From an uncultured Oscillospiraceae bacterium (GTDB lineage: Bacteria > Bacillota > Clostridia > Oscillospirales > Oscillospiraceae), in assembly GCA_900757415.1 (NCBI GenBank), contig CAAENU010000024.1, forward strand, positions 1 through 29,174: a DNA stretch of 29,174 nucleotides, given 5' to 3'. Position numbers and translations under genes: made by a program. A model generated the notes under the pieces. That model saw nothing but the letters and a program-made list of their open reading frames with translations. It was not told the origin of the DNA and ran no database searches. This document shows positions 1 through 5,986 of this stretch, one piece after another. How positions within the stretch are numbered: the stretch's first letter is position 1; every line of letters starts with the position of its first letter.

Positions 1-764
1 CGGGACTGAACTGCTATTCCTGCCCGGCGGCCTCCGGCGCCTGTCCCATCGGGGCGTTTCAGGCGGTGGTGGGGTCTTCTAAGTTCAGCTTTTCCTATTA
101 TATCACAGGCTTCCTCATTCTGCTGGGCGTGCTGCTGGGGCGCTTTATCTGCGGCTTTCTGTGTCCCTTCGGCTGGTTTCAGGAGCTGCTGCATAAGATC
201 CCCACGAAGAAGCTCTCCACAAAAAAGCTGAAGCCGCTGCGATACCTCAAATACGCCGTTCTGCTGGTGATGGTCTTTCTGCTGCCGGCGTTCCTTGTGA
301 ACGACGTGGGCATGGGCGACCCGTTTTTCTGCAAATACCTCTGCCCCCAGGGCGTGCTGGAGGGAGCCATTCCGCTGTCCCTTGCCAATTCCGGTATCCG
401 GGCGGCACTGGGCAGCCTGTTTACATGGAAATTCAGCCTCCTGCTGGCGGTGATCGTGCTGAGTATCGTATTCTATCGGCCCTTCTGCAAGTGGCTGTGC
501 CCGCTGGGCGCGTTCTACGCGCTGTTCAACCGGGTGTCTCTGTTCCAGATGAAGGTGGATAAAAACAAGTGCGTCTCCTGCGGAAAATGCGCCAGAGCCT
601 GCAAGATGGACGTGGACGTGACGAAAACGCCCAACCACACCGAGTGCATCCGCTGCGGGATGTGCATCCGCGCCTGCCCCACCAACGCCGTCAGCTTCCG
701 CTACGGCTTTGGAGACGGTAAAAAAGAACCTGTAAATGAAATAAAAACGGAGGAAACAAAATGA
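1..764 (+). CDS. NapH/YccM-type membrane [4Fe-4S] protein (5' end outside window)
   Basis: The frame is open from base 3, so the gene starts upstream; 253 codons are visible. The first residues hold C-x2-CP and ACP elements. Hydrophobic segments follow, with three repeated CxxxCP motifs (CGFLCP, CKYLCP, CKWLCP), the hallmark of NapH/YccM-like membrane iron-sulfur proteins. The C-terminal part carries two ferredoxin motifs of the CxxCxxCxxxC type (CVSCGKCARAC and CIRCGMCIRAC), then a charged tail. Family knowledge: these proteins pass electrons across the membrane between cytoplasmic donors and an extracytoplasmic acceptor. The stop overlaps the next start as ATGA, so the two genes are translationally coupled and the thioredoxin-like lipoprotein is the likely partner. 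The exact donor and acceptor cannot be read from the sequence. Confidence 0.88.
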   Translation, partial: GLNCYSCPAASGACPIGAFQAVVGSSKFSFSYYITGFLILLGVLLGRFICGFLCPFGWFQELLHKIPTKKLSTKKLKPLRYLKYAVLLVMVFLLPAFLVNDVGMGDPFFCKYLCPQGVLEGAIPLSLANSGIRAALGSLFTWKFSLLLAVIVLSIVFYRPFCKWLCPLGAFYALFNRVSLFQMKVDKNKCVSCGKCARACKMDVDVTKTPNHTECIRCGMCIRACPTNAVSFRYGFGDGKKEPVNEIKTEETK

Positions 765-1684
765 ACGTAAAGAAAATCATCACACTGCTGCTGGCGCTGG
801 TGCTGGCCGCCGGCATGATCGCCTGCGGCACAACGGACGGGATGAGCAATGAGCCGAAGAACGCCGAGGAAGCAGCTGCCATGCACAAGGAGCTGATGGC
901 CCAGGAAAATGCCATCCTCTCGGAGAATACCGCACTTTGGGAAAAGGTTTTCATGAAGGCCGACAAGGGCATGACCATGCAGGAGGACGGCAAAAACTAC
1001 GGCGAATTTCTGCTGGACACCATCGAATCCGCCAAGGATCAGTTTACGGCGGATGAACTGAAGCTGCTTCAGGGAGAAGCGGAGAAGATCCGCGACATTG
1101 AAGACAAGCTGACCATGCTGGAGGAAAAATACCCCGATATCGCACAGGAATCCACAGACGGTGACATGAGTGTGCCTGCGGGCAGCGATATGACCACGCC
1201 GCCCGACGATGGCAGTATGCAGAAGTTTTCCGCCTTTGAGGGCAAGGATCTGGATGGCAACACGGTGAAGAGCAGCGAGCTGTTCTCTAAAAATGCCGTC
1301 ACCGTGGTGAATTTCTGGTTCACCACCTGCAACCCCTGCGTGGGTGAGCTTTCTGAGCTGGACGCGCTGAACAAGAAGCTTGCGGAAAAGGGCGGCGCCC
1401 TCATCGGCGTCAACACCTTCACGCTGGACGGCGACGAAGCGGCAATCTCTGAGGCAAAGAATGTACTGGCCAAGAAGAGCGCCACCTATCAGAATGTGTA
1501 TTTCGCTTCCGACGGTGAGGCGGGCAAGTTCACCACCAATATCTTTGCCTATCCCACCACCTATGTGGTTGACAGGAACGGCAACATCGTGGGTGACCCC
1601 ATCGTGGGTGCTATTACGGAAAAGAAGCAGGCGGAGGCACTGCAAGCCCAAATCGACAAGGCGCTCGCCGCCGATATGGGATAA
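761..1684 (+). CDS. TlpA/redoxin-family thioredoxin-like lipoprotein
   Basis: 307 aa. The N-terminus has a basic start, a hydrophobic core and a lipobox ending in C22 (MIAC), so the protein should be lipid-anchored outside the membrane. Residues about 35-130 are acidic and likely helical, followed by a Thr/Pro/Asp linker. A TlpA/redoxin fold starts near residue 155, with the active site FWFTTCNPC placing the redox pair at C190 and C193, and a later YPTTYVVD stretch supplying the cis-proline loop. Expected role: thiol-disulfide exchange on secreted proteins or reductases, fed by the upstream iron-sulfur membrane protein (inference from the 4-bp overlap). The helical domain between lipobox and redox domain is not one I recognise. 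An intrinsic terminator follows 36 bp downstream. Confidence 0.88.
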   Translation: MNVKKIITLLLALVLAAGMIACGTTDGMSNEPKNAEEAAAMHKELMAQENAILSENTALWEKVFMKADKGMTMQEDGKNYGEFLLDTIESAKDQFTADELKLLQGEAEKIRDIEDKLTMLEEKYPDIAQESTDGDMSVPAGSDMTTPPDDGSMQKFSAFEGKDLDGNTVKSSELFSKNAVTVVNFWFTTCNPCVGELSELDALNKKLAEKGGALIGVNTFTLDGDEAAISEAKNVLAKKSATYQNVYFASDGEAGKFTTNIFAYPTTYVVDRNGNIVGDPIVGAITEKKQAEALQAQIDKALAADMG

Positions 1685-1720
1685 AAGCTTCCGCAAAGGA
1701 GCAGCACCATAAAAGGAACG

Positions 1721-1763
1721 CGCCGATGGATTTTCTGCTTTGAAGATCCATCGGCGTTTTCTT
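1721..1763 (+). terminator. Intrinsic terminator after the redox pair
   Basis: An 11-bp inverted repeat (arms about 1721-1731 and 1746-1756, CGCCGATGGAT type) is followed by TTTTCTTT. It closes the membrane Fe-S protein/thioredoxin-like operon. Confidence 0.85.
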
Positions 1764-1798
1764 TCCGTATTTGTAACAGTTTTGTTGCTATTTCATAG

Positions 1799-1827
1799 TT
1801 GAAGTTTGTCATTTTCGCTGATATAAT
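1799..1827 (+). promoter_or_regulatory. Sigma-A promoter for the glycosyltransferase-like gene
   Basis: TTGAAG at 1799-1804 and TATAAT at 1822-1827 are separated by exactly 17 bp. Transcription would begin near 1834, leaving a leader of about 245 nt before the start codon at 2080. The leader holds a small inverted repeat (TGTATA 1866-1871 / TATACA 1880-1885), which could be an operator or mRNA hairpin. I do not recognise a riboswitch class in it. Confidence 0.7.
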
Positions 1828-2079
1828 GATGGCAGCAAGCAAGGGAGGCCATCTTCGCAGGGCGGTGTATAGCGCTTGTTATACATGCAGAAAAGACCGA
1901 TCATTTCTCATACTGACCGGCCGTGTCCATCATAGCGACAATAAATTGAATACATATTTCCATATGTTGTGCCGTTCAGATTTTATTCGGTGTCTCTGCA
2001 TCCAGGCAGTATCCGAAAAATTTGTACGGTCTTTTTTATCTTTGCCGTCAAATCACTTATTGAAAGGAGGTAAGCTGTC

Positions 2080-3249
2080 ATGAGGACAACATTTGGAAAC
2101 ATTGCGCTGGGCATGATCGTCCGGGATTTTGTCTCAGCGGAACCGATTTCCGCATTTTTAGATAATGCGGAAAGATTTGGCCATGTCATCAGCCATGTGA
2201 TCATTGCCTATTCCCACCGGTTCAACTGGACGGCGGTGCAGCAGCTGGAAGGCCGCACGAAGCTCTCTCTGGTGCGGCTTCACGACTACGAAAAGGCCAA
2301 GTGGGAATTTGGATATCTCAAGCTGCGGCAGAACTCCGTTGCCGATCTGCTCTACTGTCCGCTGCTGGACGGGCGCGGGCTGATCCCTTACGGCTTCAAC
2401 CGCAATCACATTTTGCTGGAAGCGCTTTTTGAGAAGATCGACGTGCTCATCTTCGTTGACTCCGATGTGCAGCCCCTGGTGCTGCGCCGCGGAGAGGACG
2501 GGGCAGTTCAAAGGGAGGAGATCGACTTTGTGGGGGCACATCTGCGGGGAATGGAAATGGGCGCGGATATTACCAGCAGCGACTATTCCGGCTACAGCAT
2601 CCTCCCCCCTGCTGACTTCAACGGCATGTCGGCGCTGCTGTACGGGCTTCACTGTGAGGAACAGTGTCTTTTCTGGCACGACAGCAAGCTGCACCGTGGC
2701 CTTGTCCTACAGGGGGCGGACGAACCGGTATCGACCACAAAGGTGGTGGGCGGAAATCTCGGCATCCGCATGGGTGCGTTTCCCGCTCTGCCGCCTTTTT
2801 TCTCCCCCTACTTCTTCTATAACGGCGTCCCCTATCTTGCGCGGGGAGAAGATACCTTCCTCGGCCTCGCCGCTGCAAAAAGTAAACTCGCCTGTCTCGA
2901 TGTCGGCGTTCACATCTTCCGCAATACCTATGGCGACTATCCGGCCGTTCCGGAGCTGCGGACAGATGCCCATATCCGTGATCGGCTTTACAGCGCCTGC
3001 ATCGGATGGATCGGCCGCAACGTATTCCTCCGCTGGCAAACCGGATATGAAGCCTCTCACTTCGACTGGCGTGCCGAGCAGCTGGAGATCGGCGCAAAGG
3101 CCCTCACCCGCTATACGCAGGATCCCCGCTTTCTTAACCTTCCCAATATTCAGCAGGCGGCGGAGGCCTGCCTGCCGGACATGGTCGTGCAGTATACGAA
3201 AATGAAGCGGGCTTGGGACGAATTTATGAAAAGATGGGCGGCGCGATAA
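2080..3249 (+). CDS. Putative GT-A-type glycosyltransferase-like protein
   Basis: 389 aa, no signal peptide or membrane segment seen, so probably cytoplasmic. The start is supported by an AAAGGAGG Shine-Dalgarno about 9 nt upstream. Glycosyltransferase-like marks: a hydrophobic strand running into D127-S128-D129 (LIFVDSDVQP), the position and form of a metal/nucleotide-sugar DXD motif; a GGNLGIR segment near residue 225; and R-G-E-D at 255-258 (RGEDTFLGL), resembling the acidic catalytic-loop motif of GT-A enzymes. The gene stands alone, with its own promoter upstream and hairpins downstream, so no substrate can be proposed. The fold call rests on motif reading only; a nucleotidyltransferase or GT-like protein of other function is possible. 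Confidence 0.6.
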   Translation: MRTTFGNIALGMIVRDFVSAEPISAFLDNAERFGHVISHVIIAYSHRFNWTAVQQLEGRTKLSLVRLHDYEKAKWEFGYLKLRQNSVADLLYCPLLDGRGLIPYGFNRNHILLEALFEKIDVLIFVDSDVQPLVLRRGEDGAVQREEIDFVGAHLRGMEMGADITSSDYSGYSILPPADFNGMSALLYGLHCEEQCLFWHDSKLHRGLVLQGADEPVSTTKVVGGNLGIRMGAFPALPPFFSPYFFYNGVPYLARGEDTFLGLAAAKSKLACLDVGVHIFRNTYGDYPAVPELRTDAHIRDRLYSACIGWIGRNVFLRWQTGYEASHFDWRAEQLEIGAKALTRYTQDPRFLNLPNIQQAAEACLPDMVVQYTKMKRAWDEFMKRWAAR

Positions 3250-3260
3250 CGGCGCCGCCC
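3236..3260 (+). terminator. GC-rich hairpin at the 3' end of the glycosyltransferase-like gene
   Basis: A perfect 9-bp inverted repeat (GGGCGGCGC 3236-3244 / GCGCCGCCC 3252-3260) overlaps the stop codon. No T-run follows, so it may stabilise or end the mRNA only weakly. A second 7-bp repeat (TTCCGCC / GGCGGAA, about 3270-3294) lies just downstream. Confidence 0.45.
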
Positions 3261-3307
3261 ACAACCCCATTCCGCCCCAGCGCAGGCGGCGGAACGTGGC
3301 AAAAACG

Positions 3308-3362
3308 AAAAAAGCACCCTGCTCGTCAGATCGTATCTCATACCGTCTGACAAGTGGGGTGC
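3308..3362 (-). terminator. Orphan minus-strand terminator-like hairpin
   Basis: Two nested complementary arm pairs (GCACCC 3314-3319 with GGGTGC 3357-3362; GTCAGA 3325-3330 with TCTGAC 3346-3351) are followed, on the minus strand, by six T residues (plus-strand A at 3308-3313). This is the layout of an intrinsic terminator reading leftward, but no minus-strand gene ends here. It could also be the terminal repeat of a lost mobile element. Confidence 0.4.
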
Positions 3363-3499
3363 ACTTCATCTCTGCAAGAAACCACACAACAATAATATTG
3401 TACATCGTCAAGCACTCACCTGTCAATGGAAACCGCCAAATATCCAATATTTCAGAGGAATATCCAAATAAATTCCGCTCTTTTTTGCTGTTTTGCGAA

Positions 3500-3527
3500 T
3501 TGTATTCCGGTAATAATTTGCTATAAT
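3500..3527 (+). promoter_or_regulatory. Sigma-A promoter of the candidate structured RNA
   Basis: TTGTAT at 3500-3505, a 16-bp spacer, and TATAAT at 3522-3527 preceded by TGC (extended -10). Transcription would start near 3534. Confidence 0.7.
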
Positions 3528-3550
3528 AAAGATACCGAAGGAGGAAAGAG

Positions 3551-3571
3551 GTGAATCCGATGACCCGGTAA
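3551..3571 (+). other. Six-codon open frame with strong Shine-Dalgarno (VNPMTR)
   Basis: AAGGAGG at 3538-3544 stands 6 nt before GTG (3551), and the frame stops at TAA (3569-3571), encoding fMet-Asn-Pro-Met-Thr-Arg. The spacing is ideal for translation. It lies at the very 5' end of the candidate RNA. It may be a leader peptide, a remnant start of a lost gene, or purine-rich RNA structure that only resembles a ribosome site. Confidence 0.35.
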
Positions 3572-3846
3572 GTTCCCCTTTACGGTAAACGGTAAAGGGA
3601 AGATGGCATCCCCTGAATGTTCGGCACTCTCAAGAGCCCATCGTCATTTACGGTGTTCCATCGCAGCAGCGGTGTTTACAGATAGAGCGGGAGTGAAACC
3701 AGAGACGGCGGAAGATGCCATAGCCTGTAGAAACGTGAGGTAGCCAAAGATGACCGAGCCCAAGAAGGATCAATAGCCCTTGACTGCAAGACATGGATGC
3801 GGTCAAGGGCTATTGCGTTGTATGGGTAAGCAGGCGAGTATCCACA

Positions 3847-3871
3847 CGGCGGCGGAGGGCCGCTGTTTTTT
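3847..3871 (+). terminator. Intrinsic terminator of the candidate RNA
   Basis: A 7-bp GC-rich stem with one G-U pair (3847-3853 / 3859-3865), a 5-nt loop, then six T residues at 3866-3871. Confidence 0.75.
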
Positions 3872-3873
3872 AT

Positions 3874-3914
3874 GCCATAAGGCAGCGGACAGGTGATGTC
3901 CGCCGCCTTATGGC
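3874..3914. repeat. Long inverted repeat between converging units
   Basis: A 10-bp outer arm (GCCATAAGGC / GCCTTATGGC), one mismatch, then a 6-bp inner arm (GCGGAC / GTCCGC) around a 7-nt loop. TATTTT follows on the plus strand. It probably acts as a back-up terminator between the plus-strand RNA and the minus-strand surface-protein remnant. Confidence 0.6.
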
Positions 3915-3968
3915 TATTTTAGATGAGGTGTTTGCAGCTTGATCTCAAAGGAACTGCCTATCGGTCAA

Positions 3969-4760
3969 TCAGCCGTTCTTACGCTTGATGAGCAGCGCGG
4001 TTCCACTCAGCGACAGCAGGGCGTTTACGCCGTACAGCGCCACACCGGCGTCAAAGGTCTTGGGAGAGGAGATCGTCGTCTCCGGCGTATTCGGCTTCTC
4101 AGTAGGCCGCTGAGCCGGAGTCGTGCGGTTATGGGTGTAGATGTTCTCAAAGGTCATCTTGTCTACCGGAGCGCCCTGAACATCGTTCGGATAAATCACA
4201 AAGGGCAGCGGCTTTCCGTCCTGATCCTCTCTGGGGTAAAAGTTAACATACCACTCGGCAGTGGAGTACGTCCAGCCGCTAGCGCCGCCGTTCACCTCAC
4301 AGACAGAAATACCCTCACTGATAAATTGCCGAACCTAGTATTCCGGGCCGCTGATGATCAGCTTGCCGTCATAGCTGCCCACACCCCTGGTGGTAACGGC
4401 AGCCGTGTACGTCACGTCCTTATATTCCCCAGTATTGCCGTTTCCAATATCGAAAATCTCCATGGTTCTGCCGGGGCTGGCATTGCCGCCCAGCTTTACC
4501 GTCTTGGTGAAGGGAACCTCAACGGTACGAAGATTCTCGGTATAGCTGTTCGTAAAGCTCATCCGCTCCACAGGATTGCCTCGATCCCATACATACCCAG
4601 TGTCCGTTTTATGGGCAGGATAAAGCGTCAGTGTTTGCACATTGTTACCTTCCGATGCGTCAATAGAAAAACGTGCATAGTACACTTCATCGGAATACGT
4701 CCATCCCGCATCCGGGGCGTCCACTTCACGGACATAGAATCCCTCGATAGTACCCAACAC
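3969..4760 (-). pseudogene. Sortase-anchored pilin-like surface protein, 3' remnant with in-frame TAG
   Basis: Read on the minus strand, this is the C-terminal part of a Spy0128/FctA-type pilin-like protein. Two related modules are visible, each with EG-[FI]-x-V-x-E-V ... GWTYS ... [MS]-[ST]-F-x-N-x-Y-T: one at about 4530-4755, one at about 4100-4330. Between them is an isopeptide-domain-like stretch (VPFTKTVKLGG ... YDGKLIISG). The frame is interrupted by TAG at 4335-4337, and the codons on both sides stay in the same frame (122 codons apart from the final stop). The C-terminus has a Pro/Thr-rich stretch, SPKTFD in place of an LPxTG/NPKTGD motif, a hydrophobic segment and the basic tail KRKNG. 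No signal peptide or N-terminal domain is present; the 5' part is replaced by an epimerase fragment. No sortase gene is in the window. Confidence 0.7.
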
Positions 4761-4798
4761 ATTTTCTCCTTTCCGTCGTTGCCCGATTCGGCAGGTTC

Positions 4799-5651
4799 CT
4801 GTATCCCACAAAGTCTTCTCCATTGGGCGCGGCTGATATGCAAAACATTCCGATGCTGCGGCATGACTGAATTGCCCGTTTGAGGCAAGAACGGCAACAA
4901 AATAGGGGGTGAAAAACAGTGGCTTTCGCTTCTTCAGACTCCGGCGCTCGTAGTATGGGGCTGCCAGCTTTGCAAGACTCAATGGCAGACAGATGGGGCG
5001 ATACTTCAGCTTTGCGGCCTTTCCGACAAACTGAAGCATCTTGCGAATCGTAATATAGTGGCCGGACAGAATGCAGCCCTTGCCTGGCTCTCCGCTTTCG
5101 GAGCAGGTCAGAATGCCTTTTGACACATCCCGCACATCCACAAAGTCATACCCGCCGCGAACGGTTAAAGGCAGCTTCCCGGCAAGAAAGGATTTTGCCA
5201 TTGAGGTGAAGCGCCCCCCCTGTATGTCGCCTGGCCCGATGATGCCGTACGGAAAGACAATGCTGGCATTCAGCCCACGCTCTGCCGCGTCGAAGACCAG
5301 TTCGGCTGCGGCCGCCTTGCTCTTTGCGTAATCGCCGTCTACAAGACCTGGGGAGAAGTCACAGCTTTCCGTGATAACGCAGCCCTCTGGTTTTTCCGGT
5401 ATGGCATGGACGGAGCTGACATGGATTAGCCTTCCCACTTCGTGCGCTAAGCATTGCCGGAGGATTCTCCATGTTCCGCCCACATTGATCTGATAGAGTT
5501 TCGGGCTGGGTCTGGACGCGACAGAGACGATACCCGCGCAGTGAATCACACAGGTACGGCTATCGGCATCCGCAAAGAAGTCTGCAAGTGAGTTTTTATC
5601 ACACACATCGCCGACGATGGATAATGTGTAACGATTTCTTGGCTTCATCAA
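4799..5651 (-). pseudogene. NAD-dependent epimerase/dehydratase, N-terminally truncated
   Basis: About 284 codons of an extended short-chain dehydrogenase/epimerase. Seen: GDVCDKNSL, VIHCAGIVS, the SSVHAIPEKP strand, the Y-x3-K catalytic pair as YAKSK, and the GGYDFVDVRDV segment, all in the usual order. The first 50-60 residues with the glycine-rich NAD motif (GxxGxxG) are absent, and bases 5652-5815 do not encode them in the same frame. No Shine-Dalgarno precedes the ATG at 5651. Downstream, the frame runs without a stop into the pilin-like remnant (continuous open frame 4335-5651, 438 codons), the homology switching at about 4760-4800. Without its cofactor motif the enzyme should be inactive. 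Confidence 0.75.
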
Positions 5652-5815
5652 ATAATAAGAAGTAAATGAAACATGGTTTTAAACGCCGGGGCCTATGCCT
5701 GCTGCTGGCGCTTTGCATGATTGGCAGCCCTTGTATTTCCGTCTTTGCGCGTTCCAGTCCTTGCCGCAGTTGCCGCTTATCTTTTCTCCGAAGGAACAGC
5801 TGCGTGATCACATAA

Positions 5816-5856
5816 AGCAGCCCCGCAGGGAATGATACATTCCCTGCGGGACTGCT
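5816..5856. terminator. Strong hairpin, possible bidirectional terminator
   Basis: Arms 5816-5833 and 5839-5856 (AGCAGCCCCGCAGGGAAT type, one mismatch) form a 17-pair stem around a 5-nt loop. TTCTATTTT follows on the plus strand and only a short T stretch on the minus strand. It may close a transcript whose gene has been lost from this disturbed patch. Confidence 0.5.
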
Positions 5857-5986
5857 TCTATTTTGCACAGCAGGAATTTTGCCATTTTATGCAATATGGC
5901 AAGCTCCCTGTTCCCACTCGGACTCGATCCGTAAAAGCGGTGCGAACCGGAGAAAAACGGATAAAAAGCGCCGGGGAAATACGCTG
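5857..5986. other. Short spacer downstream of hydA
   Basis: It holds an AT-rich inverted repeat (TTGCCAT / ATGGCAA, about 5877-5901) and, just past the hydA stop on the minus strand, a weak AGCG/CGCT hairpin followed by TTTTTA (5963-5985). Either could end the hydrogenase mRNA. I see no gene. Confidence 0.3.

Larger units (their letters stand above)
3534..3871 (+). ncRNA. Candidate structured noncoding RNA, family not identified
   Basis: About 340 nt bounded by a good promoter and an intrinsic terminator, with no convincing protein. Complementary arms seen: 3573-3583 with 3592-3601 (hairpin, one bulge); 3603-3610 with 3714-3721 (8 bp); 3659-3664 with 3669-3674 (hairpin, one G-U); 3674-3681 with 3725-3734 (8 pairs, 2-nt bulge), which crosses the 3603/3714 helix and so implies a pseudoknot; 3643-3647 with 3750-3754; and a perfect 14-bp helix 3771-3784 with 3802-3815. 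A purine-rich unpaired stretch lies at about 3682-3712. A six-codon frame sits at the 5' end (separate entry). No plus-strand gene follows, so an upstream cis-regulator is unlikely and a trans-acting or structural RNA is favoured. raiA RNA is one family I would test; I cannot confirm it by eye. Confidence 0.55.

Noticed and set aside
1799..2083. 94-codon frame upstream of the glycosyltransferase-like gene
   Set aside because: It starts on the -35 element of a good promoter, has no ribosome site and no recognisable protein character.
3150..3447. Minus-strand small protein or transposase fragment after the glycosyltransferase-like gene
   Set aside because: Mostly antisense to the coding sequence and without transposase motifs; only the hairpin at 3308-3362 is worth recording.
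3551..3571. Classical attenuation leader peptide
   Set aside because: There is no downstream gene on the same strand for it to regulate.
3541..3610. Cobalamin, c-di-AMP or other known riboswitch
   Set aside because: Some short strings resemble conserved pieces, but the ordered motif sets are missing and no plus-strand gene follows.
3939..4883. 314-codon plus-strand frame over the pilin-like remnant
   Set aside because: Antisense to recognisable pilin modules; no ribosome site and no domain.
5599..5868. 89-codon minus-strand frame upstream of the epimerase fragment
   Set aside because: It begins inside the 5816-5856 hairpin and shows no motif; it does not supply the missing NAD-binding domain.
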